Shown here: positions 9,488 to 17,793 of the stretch, piece by piece | How the letters are laid out: each line of letters starts with the position of its first letter | Position numbering within the stretch: the first letter of the stretch is position 1 | Assembly (NCBI GenBank): GCA_049289295.1 | Contig: JBATLL010000075.1 | Span: 124,001-188,000 of the forward strand | Direction of reading: 5' to 3' | Origin: BOKV01 sp049289295 | GTDB lineage: Bacteria; Pseudomonadota; Alphaproteobacteria; Rhizobiales; Rhizobiaceae | Length of the DNA stretch: 64,000 bases | The notes under the pieces: generated by a model | The model's input: only the letters and a program-made list of their open reading frames with translations | Told to the model about the DNA's origin: nothing | The model's database searches: none | Made by a program: the position numbers and the translations under genes

Positions 9488-10277
9488 CTTTCTTCCACTC
9501 CATGATCCAGTTGCCAGTACGGCCATGCCGGTTCTTCTCGAGCGTCACGCTCCATGCCGGGTTGCCCTGCCAGATCTCCCGGACGCTTCGAGGTCCAGCA
9601 GGCTGGCTCATGCCGAAAAAGGCATTTCCAGGCGGCAGATTTCTTGAAACGGCCGGGCGGATGAACCACCGGGTGGCAGCGGCGCTGGCCTCTTCCTCGC
9701 CCGCCTGGCGCAGCAGGATGATCGTGTTGCCCGCGCCTGCTGCCCGCAATGCCAGCCGCCTTGTTGCGGCGAGGCTTGCAATGGCCGGGTTTCCGCGCAG
9801 CTCGAGGAGGCACAGGCCAGCACCGCCCGCAGCTGCAATCTCGCCAGCCGCCCACAAGGCTTCCTGCGTACAGTGGGCACGAACATGAACGAGCCGGGTG
9901 GAATCGAAACCAAGTTCATTGAGGCCCGGTGCGTGTATGTTGCCTGCCTCATCGCAAGCCTGCTTGCAGCTCACCCAGAAAAGGGTTTCCGCAGACGGAG
10001 CCAGGCGCGATGCCAGAGCAACGGCAAATCCGAATGCAGCAGCAGCATCGGCAGTCGCGGCAGTGCGCACCTCATGGAGCGCATGCCTGTCAACTTCTCC
10101 AAGCTGCTCGTCCACTTCCCGTAGTCCGAACAGCGCATCAAAGGCCCTGGCGTTTCGCCCTGATGAGGGGCGATCAGTCGAAAAGGATTCGCTCAGAGGC
10201 ACCCGGTCTTCGATGCGGGCAATCTCACTTGATAATCGTGCCAGCAACCGGGTGCGGGCAAAAGAATTCCCGGCCAT
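9312..10277 (-). CDS. imuA: ImuA, RecA-like SOS mutagenesis protein
   Basis: The frame encodes 321 residues and starts at an ATG eight bases after GGAAGG. It begins with a typical ImuA N-terminus (an LLARLSSEIARIE helix), followed by the RecA-like core (DAAAAFGFAVALASRL, LFWVSC, a beta strand GLCLLELRG) and the conserved WIMEWKKDERAFELVDP near the end. The last 40 or so residues, rich in Pro, Ala and Arg, are read from the same DNA as the N-terminus of imuB in another frame. ImuA is required for DnaE2-dependent mutagenesis and acts with ImuB in the cytoplasm. It is the first gene of the cassette, 44 bases downstream of a LexA box. Confidence 0.92.
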   Translation of the reverse strand: MAGNSFARTRLLARLSSEIARIEDRVPLSESFSTDRPSSGRNARAFDALFGLREVDEQLGEVDRHALHEVRTAATADAAAAFGFAVALASRLAPSAETLFWVSCKQACDEAGNIHAPGLNELGFDSTRLVHVRAHCTQEALWAAGEIAAAGGAGLCLLELRGNPAIASLAATRRLALRAAGAGNTIILLRQAGEEEASAAATRWFIRPAVSRNLPPGNAFFGMSQPAGPRSVREIWQGNPAWSVTLEKNRHGRTGNWIMEWKKDERAFELVDPAIGWPSNHRNGAGNHGAAPDSLPPPATVADRPDRPAALGGRVAALRAS

Positions 10278-10321
10278 GGAAAGCCCTTCCCATGTGCTTG
10301 TCCGCCCTTGGGCGGATAAAT

Positions 10322-10336
10322 GTTCATGTTATGTTC
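10322..10336 (-). promoter_or_regulatory. LexA (SOS) box, GTTC-N7-GTTC
   Basis: The sequence is a perfect direct repeat of GTTC separated by seven bases, which is the known alphaproteobacterial LexA operator. It lies 44 bases upstream of the imuA start, where it would cover the promoter of imuA-imuB-dnaE2. The motif is seen directly; LexA control is inferred from family knowledge. Confidence 0.88.
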
Positions 10337-10499
10337 CTATGGATTCCGGAAAGCTGGAAAAGAGTCAAGCGGAGTCTGCGCAACCGGAGAAGAATTTTTT
10401 CCTATCGTGGACACGCAAGACAACCTGCGGTGTGGCGTGGATATTCATACAGTCACGACGAACAGGTGCCTGCGTCCCGCCTTGCGACGGGGACTCACC

Positions 10500-10706
10500 C
10501 TAATAGGAACCCAGCTTTCGCTCGGGGTCGTAGGCTTCATCGGATTCCCTGGTGACGGCCTGTCCGCATCGCATGGTACCGGCGGCTGCGTCGAAGGCAT
10601 AGGTCGGGCTGCCATGCAGCACCCAGCCATCGGACAGGGCCTTTGAAACCTTGTGGCAGAAAGCCGAATCATCGGGGCCGGTAAGGAAACGGTATAGAGT
10701 CGCCAT
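10500..10706 (-). CDS. DUF1737 domain protein
   Basis: This is a 68-residue protein made almost wholly of one DUF1737 domain, recognised by LYRFLTGPDDSAFCHKVS near the N-terminus, then the central GWVLHGSPTYAFD and the GQAVT strand. The function of the family is not known; members are small, soluble and often found next to metabolic genes. It starts 24 bases after the stop of the CitE-like lyase gene on the same strand and is probably cotranscribed. About 220 bases holding the LexA box separate its stop from imuA. Confidence 0.8.
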   Translation of the reverse strand: MATLYRFLTGPDDSAFCHKVSKALSDGWVLHGSPTYAFDAAAGTMRCGQAVTRESDEAYDPERKLGSY

Positions 10707-10730
10707 TGTAACCTGTTCGTTGCGCTTGCG

Positions 10731-11600
10731 TTATCGTTCGAGGTTTTCAACCAGATCAAGCAGGCTTGTCGCCATCGACAGATGAAGCCGCTCTATCATC
10801 TCTCCATCCAGTGAAATGGCACCGCGCGAAGCATTTTCGGGAAGTTCAAAAGCCTCGATGATGCGCCTGGCACGATCAATATCGGATGGCTGCGGTGCGA
10901 ACGCCCGGTTGGCTGCTTCGATCTGCGCAGGGTGGATCAGCGTCTTGCCATCAAAACCAAGTTCCGCGCCCTGCCTGCATTCAACAGCAAATCCATCCAA
11001 ATCCCGAAAATTGTTGTAGACGCCATCGAGGATGCAAAGATCATGCGCGCGCGCGGCCGCCATCGCATTCATGAACCAAGGGATCATTGCCGCACGACCG
11101 GGATGCATCGCAACGCCGGTAGACCTGGCCAGATCATTCGGACCGATCACCAGCGTATCCAGCCCGCAGGAAGATGCGGCCGCCGTTATGGCCTGGAGAT
11201 TGAGCAGTGCCCTGGGGCTTTCGATCATGGCCCACAATCTCGGGCCGTGACGGCCAAGTTGTGCCCTTACGGCAGCGAGCGTGGTTGCATCGTCAAGCTT
11301 CGGTAACAATACGGCATCCGGCTTCACGGCGCGGACGACAGCAAGGTCGGCCTTGAAACCGGAAGAACCGGGCACGCTTGTGCGGATAATGTGTTCGCGC
11401 CTGCCAAAATCCCGCTTGCCGACAAGTTTCAGAAGGTTCGAACGGGCCATATCGGCCTCGCCAGCGGCAACTGAATCCTCAAGGTCGAAAATGAGTGCGT
11501 CGCAGCCCAGATCCGCCGCCTTCGCGATGGCGCGCTGGTTGGATGCGGGCATGAACAGTACGGAACGCCTGGGGCGCCAGCCGGAATACATGAAAACCAT
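10731..11600 (-). CDS. HpcH/HpaI aldolase / CitE-like CoA-ester lyase
   Basis: The likely ATG is at 11600 (AAAAGGG just upstream) or 11591, giving about 287-290 residues. The TIM-barrel motifs of the citrate-lyase beta-subunit-like family are present in order: RSVLFMPASN, the DLEDSV metal-site strand, LLPKLDD, MIESPRALLNL (catalytic-site Glu), IGPNDLA and FDGKTLIHPAQI. Relatives cleave or hydrolyse malyl-CoA, beta-methylmalyl-CoA or citramalyl-CoA in the cytoplasm. Stand-alone copies without citrate lyase alpha and gamma subunits, as here, are typical of malyl-CoA lyase or thioesterase types. The exact substrate cannot be read from the sequence. It is divergent from leuD and followed by the DUF1737 gene. 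Confidence 0.85.
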   Translation of the reverse strand: MVFMYSGWRPRRSVLFMPASNQRAIAKAADLGCDALIFDLEDSVAAGEADMARSNLLKLVGKRDFGRREHIIRTSVPGSSGFKADLAVVRAVKPDAVLLPKLDDATTLAAVRAQLGRHGPRLWAMIESPRALLNLQAITAAASSCGLDTLVIGPNDLARSTGVAMHPGRAAMIPWFMNAMAAARAHDLCILDGVYNNFRDLDGFAVECRQGAELGFDGKTLIHPAQIEAANRAFAPQPSDIDRARRIIEAFELPENASRGAISLDGEMIERLHLSMATSLLDLVENLER

Positions 11601-11746
11601 TTTCCCTTTTCCCGCCAAGTTCTGTGGTTTGCAAGTGGCAAGCAATGAAACGCCATGCTCCAAACGGGACAATCCGCCACTCGACCAATCCGGAAAGCTG
11701 GTGTAAACCGCGCGACAAACCGCACATCAAGGTCCGAGGTCCGATC

Positions 11747-12352
11747 ATGCAGAAATTCACCAAACTGACCGCTGTTGCAGCGCCGTTGCCGATCATCAAC
11801 ATCGACACGGACATGATCATTCCCAAGGATTATCTGAAAACGATCAAGCGGACCGGCCTTGGCAAGGGGCTCTTTGCGGAAATGCGCTTCGATGAAAACG
11901 GCAAGGAAATGCCCGATTTCGTGCTCAACAAGCCGGCATGGCGCAACGCGCAGATCCTTGTTGCCGGCGACAATTTCGGATGTGGCTCAAGCCGCGAACA
12001 TGCGCCCTGGGCACTGTCGGACTTCGGCATCCGCTGTGTAATCTCCACCAGCTTTGCCGACATCTTCTACAATAATTGTTTCAAGAACGGCATCCTGCCG
12101 ATCAAGGTAAGCGCTGAAGAACTGGACCGGCTCATGGATGATGCACGGCGCGGGGCCAATGCCACGATGACCGTCGATCTGGAAACGCAGATAATCCAGG
12201 GTCCAGATGGCGGGACGATCCATTTCGACATGGACGCTGATCGCAAGCATCGCCTTCTCAACGGCATTGACGATATTGGTGAGACCCTGCAGCGCTCGGC
12301 CGAGATTTCGGCCTATGAAGAGCGGGCCGGGGCAGAGCGTCCGTGGATCTGA
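11747..12352 (+). CDS. leuD: 3-isopropylmalate dehydratase small subunit LeuD
   Basis: The product has 201 residues and starts at the ATG seven bases after CCGAGG. The swivel-domain signature of aconitase-like small subunits is clear: the INIDTDMIIPKDYLK region near residue 20 and the substrate-binding loop FGCGSSREHAPWAL near residue 75. With LeuC (not in the window) it isomerises 2-isopropylmalate to 3-isopropylmalate in leucine biosynthesis. Separation of leuC from leuD is common in Rhizobiales. leuD heads a plus-strand run with DUF2798 and leuB and is divergent from the CitE-like gene; the 146 bases between them must hold both promoters. Confidence 0.97.
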   Translation: MQKFTKLTAVAAPLPIINIDTDMIIPKDYLKTIKRTGLGKGLFAEMRFDENGKEMPDFVLNKPAWRNAQILVAGDNFGCGSSREHAPWALSDFGIRCVISTSFADIFYNNCFKNGILPIKVSAEELDRLMDDARRGANATMTVDLETQIIQGPDGGTIHFDMDADRKHRLLNGIDDIGETLQRSAEISAYEERAGAERPWI

Positions 12353-12364
12353 AACGGGGCGACG

Positions 12365-12601
12365 ATGAAACCGTTCATTCCCAAACGCTTTGAGGCAATC
12401 GCATTCGGCCTGTTGCTGTCCGGCATGATGACATTCTTCGTATCCGGCATATCGACGGTTCTCGCTGTTGGTCTGGTGGAAGACATTTTTGCCAAATGGA
12501 TGAAGGCCTGGGCGTATAGCTGGGCGGTGGCATTTCCGATCGTCCTGTTCGTTGCGCCGACCGTGAGGCGTATCCTGCACCGGGTCGTGCGGCCGGATTG
12601 A
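12365..12601 (+). CDS. DUF2798 small membrane protein
   Basis: The protein has 78 residues and two transmembrane helices, around residues 10-32 and 46-66. It carries the family pattern FGLLLSGMMTFFVSGIST and SWAVAFPIVLFVAPTVRR. DUF2798 proteins are inner-membrane proteins of unknown function. It is placed 12 bases after leuD and about 60 bases before leuB, an arrangement seen in relatives, but there is no sign that it takes part in leucine synthesis. Confidence 0.82.
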   Translation: MKPFIPKRFEAIAFGLLLSGMMTFFVSGISTVLAVGLVEDIFAKWMKAWAYSWAVAFPIVLFVAPTVRRILHRVVRPD

Positions 12602-12662
12602 GAAAACTTCCCTGGCTGCAGATGCGGCCAATCCAGTGAACGAAGATCGAAAGGTATCCAGC

Positions 12663-13775
12663 ATGAGTGCGCGCAAACTGTTCCTTCTGCCAGGCGATGG
12701 AATCGGACCCGAAACAATGGGTGAGGTTCGCAAGGTCATCGGGTGGATGAACGAATCGCTTGGATCGGGATTCGAACTCAGTGAAGGCCTGGTCGGCGGT
12801 GCTGCATATGATGCGCACGGACAGGCGATCTCGGAAGCCGACATGCAAAGCGCAATGGCAGCGGACGCTGTTCTCTTCGGCGCTGTCGGCGGACCGAAAT
12901 GGGACAAGGTTCCTTACGAGGTAAGGCCAGAGGCGGGGCTACTGCGGCTGCGCAAGGACATGCAGCTGTTTGCAAACCTGCGCCCGGCCATCTGTTATCC
13001 AGCACTCGCATCAGCCTCCTCGCTCAAGCCGGAAGTGGTTGAAGGGCTCGACATTCTGATCGTTCGCGAACTGACTGGTGGCGTGTATTTCGGTGAACCC
13101 AAGGAAATCATCGAACTGGGTAACGGCCAGAAGCGCGGCATCGACACACAGGTCTACGATACATACGAAATCGAGCGGATCGCAGGTGTGGCATTCGAAC
13201 TGGCGCGCACCCGGTCGAACAAGGTCTGCTCGATGGAAAAACGCAATGTGATGAAATCGGGCGTCCTGTGGAACGAGGTAGTCACTGCCACGCACAAGGC
13301 GAAGTACAGCGATGTCGAACTGACCCACATGCTGGCCGATGCCGGCGGCATGCAGCTTGTACGCTGGCCCAAGCAGTTCGATGTGATCGTCACCGACAAT
13401 CTGTTCGGCGACATGTTGTCGGACGTCGCCGCCATGCTGACCGGATCGCTTGGCATGCTGCCATCCGCCTCGCTTGGCGCACCCGATCCACAGACAGGCA
13501 AGCGCAAGGCATTGTATGAACCTGTGCATGGTTCAGCGCCAGACATTGCTGGAACCGGAGCGGCAAATCCGATCGCCATGATCGCCTCGTTTGCCATGTG
13601 CCTGCGCTATTCCTTCAACATGGTTGGTGAAGCAACGGCGCTTGAAACGGCCATCGCCAATGTTCTTGATCGCAACATCCGCACGGGCGACATCATGGCG
13701 CCGGGCGCGACGCGGGTCGGTACAGGTGAGATGGGCGACGCCATCCTGAAGGAATTCCAGGCGCTTGTAGGCTAG
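12663..13775 (+). CDS. leuB: 3-isopropylmalate dehydrogenase LeuB
   Basis: From the ATG at 12663 (AAAGG nine bases upstream) the enzyme has 370 residues. Family motifs include LPGDGIGPETM at the N-terminus, RPEAGLLRLRK, the substrate loop ELTGGVYFGEPKE and the metal-binding segment VTDNLFGDMLSD. It oxidatively decarboxylates 3-isopropylmalate to 2-ketoisocaproate with NAD in the cytoplasm, the step after LeuCD. The upstream in-frame ATG at 12636 adds nine residues that do not belong to the family. The stop codon overlaps the GTG start of the next gene by one base. Confidence 0.97.
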   Translation: MSARKLFLLPGDGIGPETMGEVRKVIGWMNESLGSGFELSEGLVGGAAYDAHGQAISEADMQSAMAADAVLFGAVGGPKWDKVPYEVRPEAGLLRLRKDMQLFANLRPAICYPALASASSLKPEVVEGLDILIVRELTGGVYFGEPKEIIELGNGQKRGIDTQVYDTYEIERIAGVAFELARTRSNKVCSMEKRNVMKSGVLWNEVVTATHKAKYSDVELTHMLADAGGMQLVRWPKQFDVIVTDNLFGDMLSDVAAMLTGSLGMLPSASLGAPDPQTGKRKALYEPVHGSAPDIAGTGAANPIAMIASFAMCLRYSFNMVGEATALETAIANVLDRNIRTGDIMAPGATRVGTGEMGDAILKEFQALVG

Positions 13776-14221
13776 TGCTGACGGGAGAGAACTGGTTCGG
13801 CAGCCTTGCCGGGAAATGGCTGATTGAGCGCCAAATCAGCGATGGCAGCCATTTCTCGGGCGAAGGGCAATTCAATGCACAGGGCGAAGACAGTTTCGTG
13901 CTGAGCGAGCAGGGCGCACTCGTCCTTCCTGACGCAAAGGTCTTGAAAGCCAGCCGGACGTGGGTCTGGTCTCGAACCGAGCCGATGGGTCTTGATATTC
14001 ACTATCCCGGGGATCGTGGCGCTGGCCTGTATCACCGGCTGGTTCTGAAACACCATGGTGCGCTTCTTGTCGGGACAGGGCATCATGTATGCGGCGCTGA
14101 CACTTATACCGGTGAATACCGGATATCAGGCAGCCGCATTGAAATAGGACAGAGCGTGCAAGGACCTGCGAAGGACTACACAATGACTTCGGTCTTCGTG
14201 CGCAACGGCGATCATCGCTGA
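13775..14221 (+). CDS. DUF6314 family protein
   Basis: The product has 148 residues from a GTG that overlaps the leuB stop (TAGTG), which suggests translational coupling. It looks like one lipocalin-like or DUF6314 beta-barrel domain: an early GKWLIERQI strand, the central glycine-rich FSGEGQF, and a C-terminal HHVCGADTYTGEYRI resembling the family's H-x-C-G-x-D motif. The family has no established biochemical role. It has no signal peptide and no membrane segment and is probably cytoplasmic. Confidence 0.75.
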   Translation: MLTGENWFGSLAGKWLIERQISDGSHFSGEGQFNAQGEDSFVLSEQGALVLPDAKVLKASRTWVWSRTEPMGLDIHYPGDRGAGLYHRLVLKHHGALLVGTGHHVCGADTYTGEYRISGSRIEIGQSVQGPAKDYTMTSVFVRNGDHR

Positions 14222-14547
14222 AACACAGGTTCAGCCCCCGAGCCCAACCCCTACCCTTGTATCAATTGACTCATGCATCGAAAACGCGCATACACCGCGC
14301 CAATGTTCCCTGATGAGACAGCCGTTTCAGCCATGTGCAATGCTGTTGAATATCCTGTTGCTAGCGTCGCTGGAATTTCCGGCGTGATGATGCTTGTCGG
14401 CACAGTCAAGGACACTTCCAAAGGCAAAACCAAGACCAGCTGAATTCCTGCGCTGTTCCCGATGCTCTCCCGGGAATGCCGCGGGAGGGCAATGTCCGGC
14501 TCAGGCCGGGCAAGCCGGAGAGCAGGAAACTGGTTCAGGAGTTTAAA
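14222..14547 (+). other. Gene-poor gap upstream of asd with a structured leader
   Basis: No convincing gene lies in these 326 bases. A 56-codon frame at 14273-14443 has no family likeness and no ribosome site. The last 95 bases hold three hairpins: 14456-14476 (TTCCCG/CGGGAA), 14467-14487 (CTCCCG/CGGGAG) and 14495-14519 (TCCGGCT/AGCCGGA). The first two share bases 14471-14472 and overlap, so they exclude each other. They sit directly before the asd ribosome site and could form a regulatory leader. Confidence 0.45.
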
Positions 14548-15579
14548 ATGGGTTTCAAGATAGCTGTGGTTGGTGCCACCGGAAATGTGGGCCGAGAAAT
14601 GCTGGAGATTCTGCATGAGCGCGGATTCCCGGCCGACGAAGTGATCGCGCTTGCATCGCGCCGCAGCCAGGGCATGGAAGTGTCTTTCGGCAACTCGACC
14701 CTGAAGGTCAAGACGCTCGATACATTCGACTTTTCAACTGTGGATATTGCGCTGATGTCGGCGGGTGGCGATGTCTCGAAGCAATGGTCCCCGAAAATCG
14801 GCAAGACCGGATGTGTCGTGATCGACAATTCATCGGCATGGCGCTACGACGCGGACGTTCCGCTGATCGTTCCCGAAGTCAATGCCGATGCGATCGAGGG
14901 TTTTGCAAGAAAGAACATCATTGCCAACCCCAACTGCTCCACAGCGCAGCTGGTCGTTGCCCTGAAGCCCCTGCACGATGTCGCAAGGATCAAGCGCGTC
15001 GTGGTCTCGACTTACCAATCCGTGTCGGGAGCCGGCAAGGAAGGCATGGACGAGCTGTTCAACCAGACGCGAGCTGTTTTCGTCGCCGACCCGATCGAGG
15101 CCAAGAAGTTCACCAAGCGGATCGCCTTCAACGTGATCCCGCACATCGACGTGTTCATGGAAGACGGCTCGACCAAGGAAGAATGGAAGGTCGTGGCCGA
15201 AACCAAGAAGATGCTCGACAAGTCGATCAAGGTGACATGCACCGCTGTTCGCGTTCCGGTTTTCGTCGGCCATTCCGAGGCAGTGAATATCGAATTCGAA
15301 AATCCGATTTCGGCCGACGAGGCGCGAGCGATCCTGCGTGAAGCGCCGGGTTGCCTTGTCATCGACAAGCGCGAAAACGGTGGTTACATCACACCGCTCG
15401 AATGTGCGGGTGAAGATGCAACCTACATCTCCCGAATCCGTGAAGACATCACGGTCGAGAACGGCCTGAACATCTGGGTGGTTGCCGACAATCTGCGCAA
15501 GGGCGCTGCGCTCAACGCAGTCCAGATCGCGGAATTGCTGGTCAATCGCGGCCTGCTGAAGGCCCGCAAGGCGGCCTGA
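14548..15579 (+). CDS. asd: Aspartate-semialdehyde dehydrogenase
   Basis: The ATG at 14548 has a perfect AGGAG six bases upstream, giving 343 residues. The N-terminal nucleotide-binding motif is VVGATGNVGREML, and the active-site cysteine is C130 in NPNCSTAQ. The substrate-binding region includes QSVSGAGKEGMDEL and a conserved HIDVF. The enzyme reduces aspartyl phosphate to aspartate semialdehyde, the branch point to lysine, threonine, methionine and diaminopimelate. It has its own leader and is followed by a terminator-like hairpin, so it is probably monocistronic. Confidence 0.97.
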   Translation: MGFKIAVVGATGNVGREMLEILHERGFPADEVIALASRRSQGMEVSFGNSTLKVKTLDTFDFSTVDIALMSAGGDVSKQWSPKIGKTGCVVIDNSSAWRYDADVPLIVPEVNADAIEGFARKNIIANPNCSTAQLVVALKPLHDVARIKRVVVSTYQSVSGAGKEGMDELFNQTRAVFVADPIEAKKFTKRIAFNVIPHIDVFMEDGSTKEEWKVVAETKKMLDKSIKVTCTAVRVPVFVGHSEAVNIEFENPISADEARAILREAPGCLVIDKRENGGYITPLECAGEDATYISRIREDITVENGLNIWVVADNLRKGAALNAVQIAELLVNRGLLKARKAA

Positions 15580-15626
15580 GTTTTCAGGCACGGGCAGGGA
15601 ATGCCCATCAAGACGAGTGAATTTTA

Positions 15627-15665
15627 GGGCGGCACAACAAAAAAGTTTGGCCGCCCCTTATATTT
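15627..15665 (+). terminator. Hairpin terminator after asd
   Basis: Stem GGGCGGC (15627-15633) pairs with GCCGCCC (15650-15656), followed by CTTATATTT. The loop is long (16 bases) and A-rich, so strength is uncertain, but the position just past asd and before the transglycosylase ribosome site fits. Confidence 0.55.
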
Positions 15666-15712
15666 GCCCCAAAAAATGGCAGTATGTCGCCGCTCCAAGG
15701 AGGGATTCGGCG

Positions 15713-16525
15713 ATGAAATTTCATAATGCAATCAATGCTGCAGTCATTGCGATCATTGTATCGGCAGCACCTGCGCATGCCAAGAAATGCGGCAATGATT
15801 CTTCCGGATTTGCGGGCTGGCTATCCGAATTCCGCAAAGATGCGGCGGCCAATGGTATCAGCGCACGCACATTGGACACCGCTTTCAATGGCATCCGTTA
15901 TGCCACCAAGACGATTTCCTATGATCGAAACCAGAAAAGCTTCAAGCTGTCCTACGAACAGTTCCTCAAGAAGAGGGGAGCTGCCGCGATCGTTTCCAAG
16001 GGCCGGAACCTGAAGAAACAGAATATCGCGCTGTTCCAGAAGATCGAGGCCCGCTATGGCGTGCCGGCCGGGCCGCTGCTTGCGATCTGGGGCATGGAAA
16101 CGGGGTTTGGCGGATTTACCGGCGACATTCCGGTTTTCGGTCCACTGGCAACGCTGGCCTATGATTGCCGTCGTTCCGAGTTTTTCGAGGAGCAGCTTGT
16201 TGCAGCGCTGAAGATACTTCAGACCGGCCAGCTCTCACTCAACCAGATGAAGGGGGCGGCGCACGGCGAGATCGGGCAGATGCAGTTCCTTCCCGCCAAC
16301 TACATCAAATATGGCGCTGACGGCGATGGCAACGGCAAGGTAGACATGGTCAGCTCGCGCGCTGATGCTCTGGCGTCAACCGCAAACTATCTGCGCGCCT
16401 ATGGCTGGCAGGCGGGTGCTGGATATCAGCCGGGTGAACCGAATTTTGCTGCAATCCAGGGCTGGAACAAGGCAAGCGTCTATCAGAAGGCCATTGCCTA
16501 TATCGCCAGCGAAATCGACAAATAG
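15713..16525 (+). CDS. Lytic murein transglycosylase (MltB-like, SLT_2)
   Basis: The ATG at 15713 follows AAGGAGG by nine bases; a longer frame begins upstream without a site. The 270-residue product has a signal peptide of about 23 residues ending AHA, then the MltB-type transglycosylase domain. The catalytic glutamate is probably the E of AIWGMETGFGGFTG, and the family motif GEIGQMQFLPANYIKYGAD is intact. It cleaves the MurNAc-GlcNAc bond with anhydro-muropeptide formation in the periplasm. No lipobox is seen, so it is likely a soluble periplasmic form. It converges on the NTF2-like gene. Confidence 0.92.
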   Translation: MKFHNAINAAVIAIIVSAAPAHAKKCGNDSSGFAGWLSEFRKDAAANGISARTLDTAFNGIRYATKTISYDRNQKSFKLSYEQFLKKRGAAAIVSKGRNLKKQNIALFQKIEARYGVPAGPLLAIWGMETGFGGFTGDIPVFGPLATLAYDCRRSEFFEEQLVAALKILQTGQLSLNQMKGAAHGEIGQMQFLPANYIKYGADGDGNGKVDMVSSRADALASTANYLRAYGWQAGAGYQPGEPNFAAIQGWNKASVYQKAIAYIASEIDK

Positions 16526-16545
16526 TCCGGATGGCTTCCCAAAAA

Positions 16546-16986
16546 TCAGAATGCGGAACAGTCATCCGCGATTTTTTCCTGGACGACTGAAGTGATCAGC
16601 AAGTCGGTGACCGTGAAGGTCTCGCGATTAAGCTGGTCATTTTCAGCGAATCGGTAGCAGACCGACACGACGCTTTTACCATCGCCCGATGAGACCAACT
16701 TCGTTTCGATCTGCGTGGAGGAGGCTATATCTTCCCAGATGTCCAGCGATTCAAGGAATTCCTCCCGGTCCTGGACAATGCCCAGATCTCGCACGTCGAC
16801 AGTTGCATCCTCGGAGAGCAGTTGGTCAAAGACTTCGTGATCCGCGGAACGAAGGGCCTCGAACCAGATCTCGAGCTCTTCCGGAAGTTGCTGACCGGCA
16901 GCGGAAAGGGCCGAAACGGCAGTCAGTGACGCGGCCAGAAACAGGCCGGCAAGCTTTCCAAGCATTGATTTGCGGGCGGTGTCCAT
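16546..16986 (-). CDS. Exported protein with NTF2/SnoaL-like fold (hypothetical)
   Basis: The product has 146 residues from the ATG at 16986, which has GGAG eight bases upstream. It opens with a signal peptide of about 30 residues (KLAGLFLAASLTAVSALSAAG). The mature part has the helix-then-beta pattern of small cone-shaped NTF2-like domains (LEIWFEALRSADHEVFDQLLSEDATVDVRD, then strands ending SVCYRF). I do not recognise a specific family. The location is probably periplasmic. No neighbour suggests a role. Confidence 0.65.
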   Translation of the reverse strand: MDTARKSMLGKLAGLFLAASLTAVSALSAAGQQLPEELEIWFEALRSADHEVFDQLLSEDATVDVRDLGIVQDREEFLESLDIWEDIASSTQIETKLVSSGDGKSVVSVCYRFAENDQLNRETFTVTDLLITSVVQEKIADDCSAF

Positions 16987-17055
16987 CTGTCCGGCTCCAG
17001 TCATGAAGGCCGGTTCTACCGATAAGCTTACGTAGGGTCAACAGCAATTGCCGTT

Positions 17056-17727
17056 TCAGACGGTGGCGACGCGGAAATCACCCGTTTCGTCATCCATCAC
17101 CCACAGTTCGCCTGAAAAAATATCAAACCAGGCGCCGTGCAGACGCAACTTGTTGCGTTCATGCAGGATGCTGACACAGGGAAAGGACTTGAGGTTCCTG
17201 ATGGAATTGCGGATCGAGGCTTCTTCCATCGATCTCTGCCGAGCGATCACAGAATCAGCGTCCTCGCATCGCAGATCGCTCGTTGCGGGTTCAAGCAATG
17301 TCATCCACTTGCCAATGAAGTCGCCCGGTGACAGCGGTTCGCTCGAATTTCCTTCCCGGTGTTCGCGGAAAGCCATGACACCGCCGCAGCGACCATGCCC
17401 CATTACGACAATATGCTTCACCTTGAGGGCCTGGACGGCAAATTCCAGTGCGGCTGATGTTCCGTGATAGTCGTCGTCGGGAGCAAAGGGCGGCACGAGA
17501 TTGGCAACATTGCGTACCACGAATACTTCTCCAGGAGCCGTGTCGAACACGAGCTCTGGTGCAGCGCGCGAGTCGCAACAGGCAATGATCATCACTTCCG
17601 GTTTCTGGCCCCGATGTGCGAGCTCCTCATACCGGTTTCGTTCATGCCTCAGGCGACCATAATGAAATGCCTTGTAGCCATCCTGAAGTCTTGCGGGAAA
17701 ACCCGGTTCAACGATATCGCGCGCCAT
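17056..17727 (-). CDS. Beta-class carbonic anhydrase
   Basis: The enzyme has 223 residues and starts at an ATG just after GGAGG. Zinc ligands and the Asp-Arg dyad are visible as C51-D52-S53-R54 in IACCDSRAAP, plus H111 and C114 in GHGRCGG. RNVANLVPPF is another strong family motif. It interconverts CO2 and bicarbonate in the cytoplasm and so supplies bicarbonate to carboxylases. There is no signal peptide. It is transcribed alone, with about 70 bases between its start and the DUF429 stop upstream. Confidence 0.95.
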   Translation of the reverse strand: MARDIVEPGFPARLQDGYKAFHYGRLRHERNRYEELAHRGQKPEVMIIACCDSRAAPELVFDTAPGEVFVVRNVANLVPPFAPDDDYHGTSAALEFAVQALKVKHIVVMGHGRCGGVMAFREHREGNSSEPLSPGDFIGKWMTLLEPATSDLRCEDADSVIARQRSMEEASIRNSIRNLKSFPCVSILHERNKLRLHGAWFDIFSGELWVMDDETGDFRVATV

Positions 17728-17793
17728 CGTGCCTCCAATTCATCCAACCCCTAATATCGTCATCTGCCCGGGATTTTCCAGACCTGGTTACAC

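Noticed and set aside
14273..14443. A 56-codon frame before asd with lysine-rich end
   Set aside because: It looked like an entericidin-type lipoprotein at first, but no signal peptide or lipobox is present and there is no ribosome site.
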